A stretch of 64,000 nucleotides of DNA from NCBI RefSeq assembly GCF_002954545.1, contig NZ_MSCH01000003.1:868001-932000 (forward strand), in the 5' to 3' direction. Under the pieces are notes generated by a model. It was not told the origin of the DNA, made no database searches, and saw nothing but the letters and a program-made list of their open reading frames with translations. The stretch comes from Psychrosphaera saromensis. GTDB taxonomy: Bacteria > Pseudomonadota > Gammaproteobacteria > Enterobacterales > Alteromonadaceae. How positions within the stretch are numbered: the stretch's first letter is position 1; each line of letters opens with the position of its first letter. The translations under genes were made by a program, and so were the position numbers. This document shows positions 45,787-55,218 of the stretch, in pieces.

Positions 45787-46446
45787 TTATTTTATGTAAG
45801 CTAATAAGTGTCTAAAGTCGGTGGTGTTTGTATAACCTTCTATTATTTTAGCTTGCCTCTTACTGTCGGGATTAGCCACTGCGAGTAAATGTTGTATACC
45901 AAACTTTTTCGCTGACTCCAGTACAGGTTTTGAGTCATCTACAAATAAGGTATGTTTGTTATCAAACCCCACATCTTGTTGTAGCTGTTGCCACAAGCTT
46001 TGGCTTTCTTTGCTCACTCCATATTGATGGCATGAGATCAATTGGTCGATATGACTGTCTAGTTGTGTCATTTCCACTTTTAAACTCAATGAGTCAGGGT
46101 GAGCGTTGGTGACCAAAATCACTTCTTTGCCTGCAGCTTTTAACGCATCTAAAAACGGAATCGTGTCATCACGCAGTTGAATTAAATGACAGATCTCGCG
46201 CTTTAACTCCACAATAGGTAAATCTAATTCTTGCTGCCAATAATCTAGGCAATACCATTCTAATTGTCCATAAACAGCATCGTTTTGAATTTTGAGGTTT
46301 TCTTTCGCTTGCTGTAAAGAAATATCATGCTTTTTGGCTAACGCTTTTGGTGCATGTTCCATCCAAAAGTGGTTGTCAAAATGCAAATCGAGCAAAGTGC
46401 CATCCATATCAAGTAAAACAGTGTGTATATCAGACCAATTAAGCAT
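45787..46446 (-). CDS. yrfG: HAD GMP/IMP nucleotidase YrfG
   Basis: The 219-aa protein is a HAD hydrolase: VLLDMDGTLLDLHFDNHFW (motif I), VTNAHPDSLSLK (motif II) and TLFVDDSKPVLESAKKFG (motif IV). The stretch LDLHFDNHFW is typical of YrfG, which hydrolyses purine 5'-nucleotides. It is divergent from nudE, as neighbours of the hsl/nud group in E. coli. Confidence 0.88.
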   Translation of the reverse strand: MLNWSDIHTVLLDMDGTLLDLHFDNHFWMEHAPKALAKKHDISLQQAKENLKIQNDAVYGQLEWYCLDYWQQELDLPIVELKREICHLIQLRDDTIPFLDALKAAGKEVILVTNAHPDSLSLKVEMTQLDSHIDQLISCHQYGVSKESQSLWQQLQQDVGFDNKHTLFVDDSKPVLESAKKFGIQHLLAVANPDSKRQAKIIEGYTNTTDFRHLLAYIK

Positions 46447-46509
46447 AGATTTTTAATCTTTGTTCGTTATAGTAGTAGCCTAGTATCCGATCTTAGTAGA
46501 AGGCAATCA

Positions 46510-47076
46510 ATGTCGGAGCAAACAAAAAACAAAAAAGATACATTACCGGTAATTCACAAATCTGAATTAGTCGCTCAAAGCCGTTTATTTAAAATTGAAC
46601 AGCTAGAGTTAGAGTTTTCCAATGGTGAACAACGAACCTACGAACGCATGAAAAGTTCAGGTCGTGGTGCGGTTATGATCATCCCCATTGTTAACGAGCA
46701 AGAATTTTTACTGGTTAGCGAATACTGTGCTGGAACCCATAGTTATGAACTTGGTTTCCCTAAAGGGCTTATTGATCCAGGTGAGTCTCCAGAACATGCA
46801 GCAAACCGAGAGTTAAAAGAAGAAATTGGCTTTGGTGCAAAACGTTTAGTCCAACTAAAAAGCTTATCAAGTACGCCAAGTTATTTTAACTCAATCATGC
46901 ATATTTTTATGGCGTTTGATCTTTACCCAGAGTCGCTTGAAGGGGACGAACCAGAACCGCTTACTGTGGTGAATTGGCAATGGGATAACCTAGAAGAATT
47001 GATGAGCCGAGAAGATTTTACCGAAGCGCGTAGTGTATCGGCCTTGTATATGGCGAAAGAAAAACTAACCTTATAG
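46510..47076 (+). CDS. nudE: ADP compounds hydrolase NudE
   Basis: NudE is a Nudix hydrolase acting on Ap3A, ADP-ribose and NADH. The Nudix box is GLIDPGESPEHAANRELKEE, followed by IG, and the length is 188 aa from ATG 46510. I reject the longer frame from 46423, whose first 29 residues overlap the divergent yrfG start. It is followed by cysQ. Confidence 0.93.
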   Translation: MSEQTKNKKDTLPVIHKSELVAQSRLFKIEQLELEFSNGEQRTYERMKSSGRGAVMIIPIVNEQEFLLVSEYCAGTHSYELGFPKGLIDPGESPEHAANRELKEEIGFGAKRLVQLKSLSSTPSYFNSIMHIFMAFDLYPESLEGDEPEPLTVVNWQWDNLEELMSREDFTEARSVSALYMAKEKLTL

Positions 47077-47102
47077 TATAAATATAAGCTAGGGAGTTAA
47101 GA

Positions 47103-47933
47103 GTGACATTATCACTAGAGCAGTTAGCAGCACATGCGGTGGAAATAGCCAATTCTGCAGGTGCCGCTATTTTAGAATTTTTTGAAGATGGTGACTTTGA
47201 GCAATTTAGTAAACTAGATGAATCTCCTGTAACCAGCGCAGATTACGCTTCTAATGGAATTATAATGGAGGAGTTAACTAAGTTAACGCCAGACATTCCC
47301 ATTATGTCAGAAGAAATCGAAAATATTCCCCTAGCCGAGCGCAAGCTCTGGTCACGTTATTGGTTAATTGATCCATTAGACGGAACGCAAGAATTTGTAG
47401 CTGGTCGTTCAGACTTTGCGGTTAATATTGCGTTAGTTGAAAATGGAAAGCCGATACTTGGTATTATTCATGCACCTGTTACAAAAGTTACCTTTTGGGC
47501 GGCGCTGGGATTAGGTACTCATAAGATATGTGGTGGCAAAACGACAAAAGTGACGGCAAGTCCCGTCGATTTGGCAAACCCATATTTACGAGTTGCTATT
47601 AGCCGAGTGCAAAAATTAGAAACTATCACTAAGTTTATTAAACCGGATGTTGCATTAGAATTCGTTTCCATGGGAAGTGCGGCATTAAAGTCATGTTTAG
47701 TGGCAGAAGGTAATGCGGATATATATATTCGAGTTGGCATTACTGGTGAATGGGATACAGGCGCCCCACAAATAATAGTGGAAGAAGCGGGTGGTTGTAT
47801 TCTAGATTCTGAGTATGGTGAACTAACCTATAACCAAAGAGAGTCGGTGTTAAATCCTAACTTTATGGTTGTCAGTGATAAGTCGTTTGATTGGTCAACA
47901 ATTACAATCCCACATACATCAAGACGAGATTAA
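47103..47933 (+). CDS. cysQ: 3'(2'),5'-bisphosphate nucleotidase CysQ
   Basis: CysQ removes the 3'-phosphate of PAP, the toxic by-product of sulfate assimilation. The motifs are DESPVTSADYASN, WLIDPLDGTQEFV and EWDTGAPQIIVEEAGG, the Mg-binding sites of the inositol-monophosphatase fold. It starts with GTG after AGGGAG. The 276-aa protein is a little longer than E. coli CysQ. It lies 26 bp after nudE, likely an operon. Confidence 0.94.
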   Translation: MTLSLEQLAAHAVEIANSAGAAILEFFEDGDFEQFSKLDESPVTSADYASNGIIMEELTKLTPDIPIMSEEIENIPLAERKLWSRYWLIDPLDGTQEFVAGRSDFAVNIALVENGKPILGIIHAPVTKVTFWAALGLGTHKICGGKTTKVTASPVDLANPYLRVAISRVQKLETITKFIKPDVALEFVSMGSAALKSCLVAEGNADIYIRVGITGEWDTGAPQIIVEEAGGCILDSEYGELTYNQRESVLNPNFMVVSDKSFDWSTITIPHTSRRD

Positions 47934-47948
47934 GGAATAAAAGTTATT

Positions 47949-48458
47949 ATGATCACTGATATTAATAATTTGATTGGTTGTGCCATGTCACTACTAAGTG
48001 GCCGAGAAGCAGATTATGTAGACGGTAGAGTGCTAAGTCCGCAATCTGCCGATGATATGAAATGTATTGCGCATGACATCACCGAATATCTTAAAAATAG
48101 CTCAATGAAGTCAGAAGTTGAAATGCAAAAGCTAGAGCATTACAAACATACTTTATTGGCAATTTCGCCATTTGGTAGCCGTTATATTTCGAATCGACAC
48201 GATCATTACTTTATTGTGCAGTGTGAGTTTGATTTTGATATTTTAGAAGATGCCCTTGAGCATGAAACACTAGACGATATGTACGACTCTATGTCTATTG
48301 CACATGACTTTAACCGCGAAGAATTTGAATCTACTGCGATTATAGTGCGTAACATTGATAACAATATTTTAGCTTGTGATTTACGTGGATGTTGGAGTCC
48401 GCTAACCGATAAGTTCGCCGTTAGGGTAGAAGACTGGGTTGATCACTACGCTATTTAA
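47949..48458 (+). CDS. hypothetical protein
   Basis: This 169-aa acidic, soluble protein is not recognised. It has no signal peptide, membrane helix or repeat. Features are a repeated DD/E-rich part (FDFDILEDALEHETLDDMYDSM) and a conserved-looking LLSGREADYVDGR near the N-terminus. It follows cysQ by 15 bp and probably shares its message. Confidence 0.75.
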   Translation: MITDINNLIGCAMSLLSGREADYVDGRVLSPQSADDMKCIAHDITEYLKNSSMKSEVEMQKLEHYKHTLLAISPFGSRYISNRHDHYFIVQCEFDFDILEDALEHETLDDMYDSMSIAHDFNREEFESTAIIVRNIDNNILACDLRGCWSPLTDKFAVRVEDWVDHYAI

Positions 48459-48488
48459 ATGCTTAGTTAGCCAATAAAATGAAAGCCG

Positions 48489-48707
48489 TTAACCTTTGAA
48501 ATCGTTAGCGGCCATCAAATTTACCGTTTCATGTAGCTCGGAATATACTAAAACAACATCACCATTGTTGAGTTGTCTTTGTACATCGAGTTTTTTTTCT
48601 TCAAATGAAATTTCAGCTTCGCCATAATCAGTTCCTTCTCTCATGACAAACTCTTCAATTATTCCACTTAATGCATCGGTACTTATTTGCTGCCACGGGA
48701 TGATCAT
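48489..48707 (-). CDS. yheU: YheU family protein (UPF0270)
   Basis: This 72-aa protein has the family pattern [29 protein letters not shown] and [21 protein letters not shown]. The function is unknown. Its start overlaps the yheT stop by 4 bp (ATGA type), giving the yheT-yheU pair known from E. coli. Confidence 0.92.
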   Translation of the reverse strand: MIIPWQQISTDALSGIIEEFVMREGTDYGEAEISFEEKKLDVQRQLNNGDVVLVYSELHETVNLMAANDFKG

Positions 48708-49699
48708 TTTTTCTCAGTTAATAAGCTTTTAATAAAGGCAATACTGCGTGTTTCTAGCCAAAATTCAGGTTTTAGAGGATTGTTACCAGCTAAAAATCCG
48801 ACATGGCCACCTTTTTTACTCAACTCAAATCGAACGGAAGGAGACAGTTCAGACTCGTTTGGAATAACAGATTCATTCATAAAGGGATCGTCCTCGGAAT
48901 GAATAACTAATGTTGGCGTGTTAATGCTCGACAAAAACTGTTTACCACTGGATTGTTGATAATAATCTTCAGCGTCAACAAAGCCATTTAACGGCGCGGT
49001 GACTAATCTATCGAAGTCGGTCATATTGGTTATGCTATCGAGCGTTTCTTTGTCTAATAGCCTAGGGTCGCTACCCTTTAAATGTTCTATTTTTTCAAGG
49101 GTGCTTCTTTTCAGTTTATCTAAAAGGTACTTTTGGTAAATCTTAGCAAAACCTTGGTTTACCGCTTTTGTACACTCAGATAAGTTAAATGGAGCGGATA
49201 TAACAATCGCACCATCTAATTGTGAGTCTTCTCTTTCCCCGACATATTTCGACAGCACGTTTCCGCCTAATGAAAAGCCGATAGAGAATATTGGATTAGT
49301 AGGATGTCTTTGTCTTAGATAATCAATAAATTCACTTACATCTGAGGTTTGCCCAGAATGATAACTTTGTGTTTTACGATTAGTTTTAGCGCCACAGCCT
49401 CTAAAATGCATGAGAACCGCAACCCAACCTTGCTGATAAATAGCATTCATCATGCGCTTGGTATAAAAACTATCAAACGAACCTTCTAGTCCATGAAACA
49501 GCAATACAATTGGTTGGTCTGGTTTTATTTTATTGACTTGATGTGACCAAGTAACCTCGACAAAATCGTCATCACTTAGCTCAAAATCTTGAATTGCAGG
49601 CTTAAAAAGTGATTTTATCGGATATGTTCTAGGTATAATTGTCTGTAAATGACGATTAGTCATCCACCAAGCTGGTTTAAATTCTGATTTAACTAACAT
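48704..49699 (-). CDS. yheT: alpha/beta hydrolase YheT
   Basis: The protein (331 aa from ATG 49699, which has GAGGG upstream; a TTG at 49720 is less likely) is an alpha/beta hydrolase of the ABHD1/3-like YheT group. Motifs are the family opener [14 protein letters not shown], nucleophile [12 protein letters not shown], Asp in HSEDDPFM and His in KKGGHVGFL. The substrate is unsettled; acyl esters are likely. Confidence 0.92.
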   Translation of the reverse strand: MLVKSEFKPAWWMTNRHLQTIIPRTYPIKSLFKPAIQDFELSDDDFVEVTWSHQVNKIKPDQPIVLLFHGLEGSFDSFYTKRMMNAIYQQGWVAVLMHFRGCGAKTNRKTQSYHSGQTSDVSEFIDYLRQRHPTNPIFSIGFSLGGNVLSKYVGEREDSQLDGAIVISAPFNLSECTKAVNQGFAKIYQKYLLDKLKRSTLEKIEHLKGSDPRLLDKETLDSITNMTDFDRLVTAPLNGFVDAEDYYQQSSGKQFLSSINTPTLVIHSEDDPFMNESVIPNESELSPSVRFELSKKGGHVGFLAGNNPLKPEFWLETRSIAFIKSLLTEKK

Positions 49700-49846
49700 G
49701 TAACCCTCAATGTTTATCAAAGATAAATGGGGTCGAATTAGTTAAATTCAAATTTATTTATCCTTTTTAATCATGGAATTGTTGGTAATAAAAGCGATTT
49801 CATACTGATAACTAGAGATTGAAGTAATTACCAAGAATAATCAATA

Positions 49847-50062
49847 TTATTGCCAGCCCATTTTCCATTTTGTTGGCTCTTTTAAATCACGCCAATTGAT
49901 TGGGTATTGCTGGTTATTGATAACCGCTTCAATCACACACAAAGATACTTTTTGTTCTTCATCAAACTCAACGTCTATAACAATAAAGTGCTTTTCTTTA
50001 TTGTTCACAAGCATTGCTGTCCATTTACTATTTAGTAGTGCTTTTGGATTTACTTTATTCAT
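49847..50062 (-). CDS. TIGR02450 family Trp-rich small protein
   Basis: The 71-aa protein has the family pattern NPKALLNSKWTA, NKEKHFIV, VSLCVIEAVINNQQYPINWRDLK and a closing W-rich KWKMGW. Its function is not known. It lies 31 bp upstream of a DUF3081 gene on the minus strand read order 50375 to 49847. Confidence 0.88.
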   Translation of the reverse strand: MNKVNPKALLNSKWTAMLVNNKEKHFIVIDVEFDEEQKVSLCVIEAVINNQQYPINWRDLKEPTKWKMGWQ

Positions 50063-50093
50063 TACTGCTCGTTTTACTTAATAACTGGTTTAA

Positions 50094-50375
50094 TTATTTT
50101 CTTAATTCTGTGTGCGCAGAACGCTGTTCTTGTATTAAGTCAAAGGCACGTTTAGCGGCCTTTTGGAATGCAAGCAACTCGGATTCTTGCTCGTATTCAA
50201 ATGAAAAACGACTATGGAACATTAACGTTATCGTCACATCTTTAAACTTTAAGTAGCAAGTGTAACCGTCGATTTCGTTCCAAGCAGAAAACTCTTCAAA
50301 AACCGATTTTGAGTCTTGTTTAGTGCCATGTGTTATCACATGATTAAATAATTCTAAATAGTTTACGTATGTCAT
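50094..50375 (-). CDS. DUF3081 family protein
   Basis: The 93-aa protein matches the DUF3081 pattern: WNEIDGYTCYLKFKDVTITLMFHSRFSFEYEQE. Function unknown. It is followed on the same strand by the Trp-rich protein gene. Confidence 0.8.
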   Translation of the reverse strand: MTYVNYLELFNHVITHGTKQDSKSVFEEFSAWNEIDGYTCYLKFKDVTITLMFHSRFSFEYEQESELLAFQKAAKRAFDLIQEQRSAHTELRK

Positions 50376-50470
50376 ATGTCACCTATATTTATTGCTCAAG
50401 TTTTATAGTTGAGCATTCTACTTATAGTAATACGTTTAAAGTTTAAAATACGATTAACTTTGTTAATGGG

Positions 50471-51367
50471 CTACTGAGGAAATAATTTCCGTGACTCATT
50501 TAATAAATGCTGAACTGCAGGGTGTTTCACCTTTCGCTCCGGCGAGATCAGATAATAATGTTCCATGATCTGATTGGTTCTGCCAATCACGGATAAGTCG
50601 AACTGTTCTAATACATGACTTTCAATAATTGTAGGCGCACAGCACACGCCATAATTTGCCTGACAAAAGTAATTGGCCAAAACTGAATCATCAAACTCAC
50701 CAATAATTTGAGGTTTTACCCCTATTTGTTCAAACCAAGATAAAACATTAATTTTCTGATTGGTACCTTCGCCAGCTAAGAAAAAAGGTACGCCATCAAG
50801 TGAATGTGGGAAGTTCTTCTCTAAATCATTGGCTTTATTCTGTGTGGCAAAAAAGCTCATTCCACTTTTGCCTACTACATGATTAAACGCTTTAACGGCG
50901 GAATGCACTGGTAATGAGGTATCGCTCAAAATAGCATCTAATTTATTAACGGCTAATTCGCCCAATAAGGTATCTAATTGGGTTTCTTTACAAATAAGTT
51001 TGATGGAGTTGTCCATGGTGTAAATATTTTTTAGGAAGTTAAAAGAGAACACCTTTGGAATGACATCTGTGACGCCAATAGAGAATTGGAAAGCAAATTT
51101 CTGTGAATGATTTTTTAATGAATTTTGTAACTCATCACCAAGATCAAATATTTCTTTGGCGTAGTTATAAGTCACGTTCCCCATTGCATTTAGCTGCATT
51201 TTTCTGCCAATACGATCAAATAGTTTATAACCCAATTGCTCTTCTAATTTTTGTAGTTGAGAGCTCAATGTTTGTGGAGTGATATGCAAAAAAGTAGATG
51301 CTTTAGCAATACTGCCATGAGTTGCAATGGCATAAAAATATTGAAGGTGATGATAGTTTAAGCGCAT
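50471..51367 (-). CDS. nhaR: LysR-type activator NhaR
   Basis: NhaR is a sodium-responsive activator of nhaA. The N-terminal winged HTH is NYHHLQYFYAIATHGSIAKA...ITPQTLSSQLQKLEEQL, close to NhaR of E. coli, and the effector domain follows. The gene is divergent from nhaA, the expected partner, with a strong palindrome between them. Confidence 0.9.
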   Translation of the reverse strand: MRLNYHHLQYFYAIATHGSIAKASTFLHITPQTLSSQLQKLEEQLGYKLFDRIGRKMQLNAMGNVTYNYAKEIFDLGDELQNSLKNHSQKFAFQFSIGVTDVIPKVFSFNFLKNIYTMDNSIKLICKETQLDTLLGELAVNKLDAILSDTSLPVHSAVKAFNHVVGKSGMSFFATQNKANDLEKNFPHSLDGVPFFLAGEGTNQKINVLSWFEQIGVKPQIIGEFDDSVLANYFCQANYGVCCAPTIIESHVLEQFDLSVIGRTNQIMEHYYLISPERKVKHPAVQHLLNESRKLFPQ

Positions 51368-51422
51368 ATTTTTTCATGTTTATAATCAACGTTATGTTTC
51401 AATATAGCATAAAATTATCAAC

Positions 51423-51449
51423 TTATAACTGATGAGTGATCAGTTATAA
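51423..51449. promoter_or_regulatory. perfect inverted repeat in the nhaR-nhaA gap
   Basis: TTATAACTGAT (51423-51433) and ATCAGTTATAA (51439-51449) are perfect 11-bp arms around GAGTG. The site is about 60 bp before nhaA and 56 bp before nhaR. It is the natural candidate for the NhaR operator. Confidence 0.65.
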
Positions 51450-51509
51450 TCGACTGTTTAATGATTTTAAGGTTGGTATAACTAAGGGGACAAACATAGA
51501 GGTAAACAC

Positions 51510-52703
51510 ATGTCAGAAAATTCGCTTATTTTAAAATGGAAAGAATTTATAAAGGCAGATGCCAGTCCCGGTATCATTCTTGTTCTTGCTTCACTTATTG
51601 CGCTTATATTAGCAAACAGTCCACTTAGCCCAGCCTATAACTCGTTCTTAGAGTTCCCAGTCAGTATCGTACTTGGTTCATTTGAAATAAGTAAACCATT
51701 GGTTTTATGGATCAATGATGGCTTGATGGCGATATTCTTTTTTGTTGTGGGATTAGAAATAAAAAGAGAATTGTTATACGGACAATTAGCATCCAAAGAC
51801 CAAGTTATTCTGCCATTTCTAGCTGCGGCTGCAGGGATCATATTCCCAGCACTTATATACGTAGCATTCAACTATGAAGATGCTATTGCAATGAATGGTT
51901 GGGCAATACCGTCGGCTACCGATATCGCATTTGCTTTGGGATTATTCATCTTATTTGGTAAGCATTTACCACCAAGTTTAAAACTGTTCTTACTGTCGGT
52001 TGCTATTATTGATGACATTGGTGCAGTTATTATTATTGCCCTGTTTTATTCAACTGATTTATCAACTAATTCATTGATTATTGCGTCTATCGGTTTAGTT
52101 GCCCTATTTGTGTTTAATCGTTTGCAGTTAGCCAGTAAAACACCATTTATTTTAGTCTCAATTATTGTTTGGGCCGCGGTATTAAAATCCGGCGTCCACG
52201 CGACGTTAGCTGGTTTTGCGGTTGCTTTGTTTATTCCGATTGCCAAAGAAAAATCCGAGTCTATGTCGTATCAGATTGAACATGGTTTACATCCATGGAT
52301 TGCCTTTTTTGTTTTGCCTGTGTTTGCTTTTTCTAACGCGGGTGTTGAATTACTTGGAACATCGGTTTCTCAGTTCTTTACGCCTGTTACTTTTGGCATT
52401 ATTGGCGGGTTATTTATTGGTAAACAGTTAGGTATTTTTGCTGCTTGTTATGCGGCTATCAAATTAAACCTTTGTAAGTTGCCGAAAGACGCAACTTGGA
52501 GTCAATTATATGGAGTGTGTTTGCTCTGTGGTGTTGGTTTTACCATGAGTTTATTTATCGGTTCTTTGGCATTTGAAGAGCAAGGGTTGGCGTATCAAAC
52601 ACAGGTTAAAGTTGGTGTGCTAGTTGGTTCAATATTGTCCGGAGTGTTGGGTGCAGTACTTATAAAACGCTCGTCTAATAAAATAAAAAAAATAGAAGGT
52701 TAA
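51510..52703 (+). CDS. nhaA: Na+/H+ antiporter NhaA
   Basis: NhaA exchanges 2 H+ for 1 Na+ across the inner membrane. The 397-aa protein has about 12 membrane segments, the discontinuous-helix region ATDIAFALG, the paired aspartates in AIIDDIGAVIIIALF (sodium site) and WINDGLMAIFFFVVGLEIKRE. It is one of two NhaA paralogues in the window; this copy is next to nhaR. Confidence 0.96.
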   Translation: MSENSLILKWKEFIKADASPGIILVLASLIALILANSPLSPAYNSFLEFPVSIVLGSFEISKPLVLWINDGLMAIFFFVVGLEIKRELLYGQLASKDQVILPFLAAAAGIIFPALIYVAFNYEDAIAMNGWAIPSATDIAFALGLFILFGKHLPPSLKLFLLSVAIIDDIGAVIIIALFYSTDLSTNSLIIASIGLVALFVFNRLQLASKTPFILVSIIVWAAVLKSGVHATLAGFAVALFIPIAKEKSESMSYQIEHGLHPWIAFFVLPVFAFSNAGVELLGTSVSQFFTPVTFGIIGGLFIGKQLGIFAACYAAIKLNLCKLPKDATWSQLYGVCLLCGVGFTMSLFIGSLAFEEQGLAYQTQVKVGVLVGSILSGVLGAVLIKRSSNKIKKIEG

Positions 52704-52708
52704 TAAAG

Positions 52709-53125
52709 ATGAATTATAAAAATGTACTTGTTGCCGTTGGTTTTATGTTAACTGCTTTTGTTGCTAAAGCTGATTTTAAATCAGAGATCATTGAATCCTG
52801 TTCTGAGTATCAAAAAAATGATGGAGGCAAATATGTTAACGCCTGTAAATTGTATATTGACGGGTTTATTGATGCCTCAATGCAATATCATGAAAGTGCC
52901 AGTAACGATGATAAAAGTGAATTTATTAAGCGGGTTTATCGTACACGTACTATGTCGGGCGAAATAGTCAGTAGTGACTTTGAAAGACCGTTTTGTATTC
53001 CTAAAAAAATGCAAAGACAAGAAGTCGCATCGTCAATTGCTAAAGCGATGGATTTATCTAACCTAGATATTACGGACTTTAGATTAGTCGTACATCACTC
53101 TTTAATTAAGCTTTACCCTTGTTAA
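52709..53125 (+). CDS. small exported protein, Rap1a/Tai-like
   Basis: The 138-aa precursor has a signal peptide (MNYKNVLVAVGFMLTAFVAKA). The mature part has SCSEYQ, CKLYIDGFIDASMQ and a later CIPKKM...VASSIAKAM, like the cysteine pattern of the Rap1a/Tai fold. It lies 6 bp after nhaA and may be co-transcribed. The family call is tentative. Confidence 0.5.
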   Translation: MNYKNVLVAVGFMLTAFVAKADFKSEIIESCSEYQKNDGGKYVNACKLYIDGFIDASMQYHESASNDDKSEFIKRVYRTRTMSGEIVSSDFERPFCIPKKMQRQEVASSIAKAMDLSNLDITDFRLVVHHSLIKLYPC

Positions 53126-53342
53126 CATCGGGTATTAAAGCTTAGATATTATAAACCTTGTAGGTAAAGGAATATCTATAAGGGTTTTGTAAACTTCAAA
53201 ACTAAAATTTGATAAACAACCGTTAAAATTAATCAGGAAAGTGTGATCGCTAAGTAATAAATCTGCGTATTGATAGTTAAATAAAATGCTTAAACTAAGC
53301 TGTTAACTTAACGAGTTTAGTTAATACGTAGAAGTGATACCT

Positions 53343-53996
53343 ATGCAACATTTTAACAATGATGATTTAACTGAAATGGCTACACGTTACCGAGTGCAGT
53401 TAATCAATAGCTTATCTGGTTTCAAAAGTGCCAACCTTATCGGCACACGTGACAAGCAAGGTAACAATAACCTTGCGATATTCAGCTCTGTTTTCCATTT
53501 AGGTTCTTCACCTGCACTGGTTGGTTTTATAATGCGACCAGACAGTGTTTCTCGCCATACGTTAGATAATATTCAACAAACCAAACAATACACTATCAAC
53601 CAAGTGAGTGATGATTTTTGGCGTAAAGCGCATCAGAGTTCTGCTCGTTATTTGAGTGAGCAAAGTGAATTTGAACATGTAGGGCTAACGCCAGAATTTG
53701 TAAATAATGTCACTGCTCCATTTGTTAAAGAAAGCCGCCTTAAATACGCATTAACGGTTAAAGAAATAACCCCGATTGAACTGAATAATACGCTGTTAAT
53801 TATAGGCGAGATCACAGATGTAATTTGTGAAGAAACTGCGATTAAAGACGATGGATATATTGATATAGAGTCATTAAATACAGTGGCCATATCAGGATTA
53901 GACAGTTACCACACGACACAAAGATTATCGCGCATTAGCTATGCTAAACCCGATAAATCACCAATGGAAATTCCGCTGAATGGGGTTAACGAATGA
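53343..53996 (+). CDS. flavin reductase family protein
   Basis: The protein (217 aa from ATG 53343; a GTG at 53334 is also possible) has the flavin reductase-like FMN-binding fold: ANLIGTRDKQGNNNLAIFSS, GFIMRPDSVSRHTLDNI. It overlaps the start of the DCC gene by 4 bp. It could supply reduced flavin or act as an oxidoreductase. Substrate unknown. Confidence 0.88.
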   Translation: MQHFNNDDLTEMATRYRVQLINSLSGFKSANLIGTRDKQGNNNLAIFSSVFHLGSSPALVGFIMRPDSVSRHTLDNIQQTKQYTINQVSDDFWRKAHQSSARYLSEQSEFEHVGLTPEFVNNVTAPFVKESRLKYALTVKEITPIELNNTLLIIGEITDVICEETAIKDDGYIDIESLNTVAISGLDSYHTTQRLSRISYAKPDKSPMEIPLNGVNE

Positions 53997-54448
53997 TGAT
54001 AGTAGAGACGAAAGACTCAGAATTATTAACCATATTTTATGATGGACATTGTCCCTTATGCGTAGCGGAAATGAATCATCTAGCGCGCAAAGATAACAAT
54101 AACGCAATTGAATTGGTTGATATCCACCAAGATGGATTTGCTCAGCTATACCCTGAAATAAAGCACTCTGATGCAATGAAAATCTTACATGGTAAATACC
54201 AAGGTAAAACGTTACTCGGGTTAGAAGTAACTCATAGGGCTTGGACTCTTGTAGGCAAAGGTTTTTGGGTGGCACCGCTAAATTGGCCAGTTATTAAAAC
54301 ATTAAGCCATTTTGTGTATTTGGGGCTAGCTAAATACAGACAACCAATATCATCTTTTTTAGCAAAGGTTTTTGGCTTAAAGGCCAATAACTGTAATTCG
54401 GGGATTTGTTATGATAACTCAACAAACACTGATAATAGGCGCAAATAG
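53993..54448 (+). CDS. DCC family (DUF393) thiol-disulfide oxidoreductase-like
   Basis: The 151-aa protein has the DCC motif FYDGHCPLCVAEM (CPLC, residues about 22-25), and the following GLEVTHRAWTLVGKG region. It resembles YuxK. Its 3' end overlaps the next gene by 38 bp. Confidence 0.87.
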   Translation: MMIVETKDSELLTIFYDGHCPLCVAEMNHLARKDNNNAIELVDIHQDGFAQLYPEIKHSDAMKILHGKYQGKTLLGLEVTHRAWTLVGKGFWVAPLNWPVIKTLSHFVYLGLAKYRQPISSFLAKVFGLKANNCNSGICYDNSTNTDNRRK

Positions 54449-55154
54449 TGCCATTGCTCAAGCCATCGGAATAGAACATGGGCATTTGAATAACAGCGAA
54501 ATAGTCCTTATTAGTCGAGGTTTTTCTGAAAGTGCTTTGTCTACCTACCAAAATTTACCGAATGCTAGACGGATCAGTGTAGAAGATTACAGCGCCAACT
54601 CCATAGAGTTAGCAATTACAAAAATACAGGCAGAATCAAGCTTGCCAATAACCAATGTTTTTGTGTGCAACGGTATATTACATAGTGAAACCATACAGCC
54701 GGAAAAACGCTTAGAAGATTTTGACCCAGAGTCGTTCAACCAGGTTATGTCAGCAAATGCATTAACGCCTATGTTGTGGTTGCAAAAATTAGTACCAGTA
54801 TTAACCGGAAAACTAAGGTGTAACTTAATTGTGTTCAGCGCTAGAGTTGGCAGTATTAGTGAGAATCAGCTTGGAGGTTGGTATAGCTACCGAGCGTCAA
54901 AAGCCGCATTGAATATGATGCTAAAAACGGCGTCGGTAGAGCTTGCTCGTCGAGCAAAAAATATCAAAGTCATAGTCTTTCATCCAGGTACTACCGATAC
55001 TGAATTATCAAAACCGTTTCAGAAAAACGTTCCTAAAGGTAAGTTGTTTACCTGCGAATTTGTTGCTCAGCAATTATTAGAAATAGTTACAAGACAGGAA
55101 CTAGATCACACTGCCAGTTTCTTAGATTGGAAAGGTGAAACCATCAACTGGTGA
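54411..55154 (+). CDS. SDR family NAD(P)-dependent oxidoreductase
   Basis: The 247-aa classical SDR has LIIGANSAIAQAIG (cofactor loop, degenerate), NGILHSE, the Ser of VFSARVGS and the catalytic YSYRASKAAL. It resembles CsgA-like reductases. It overlaps the DCC gene by 38 bp in another frame, so translation is probably coupled. Flavin reductase, DCC and SDR form one unit. Confidence 0.88.
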   Translation: MITQQTLIIGANSAIAQAIGIEHGHLNNSEIVLISRGFSESALSTYQNLPNARRISVEDYSANSIELAITKIQAESSLPITNVFVCNGILHSETIQPEKRLEDFDPESFNQVMSANALTPMLWLQKLVPVLTGKLRCNLIVFSARVGSISENQLGGWYSYRASKAALNMMLKTASVELARRAKNIKVIVFHPGTTDTELSKPFQKNVPKGKLFTCEFVAQQLLEIVTRQELDHTASFLDWKGETINW

Positions 55155-55218
55155 GCAAGGATCAACTGGCGAACAACAATCAGCTTAGTGGCAGGTCAAG
55201 CTAAGCTGATCTTTAGCT

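Noticed and set aside
46423-46509. N-terminal extension of NudE
   Set aside because: The extra residues overlap the divergent yrfG start and are not typical of NudE; ATG 46510 has an AAGG site.
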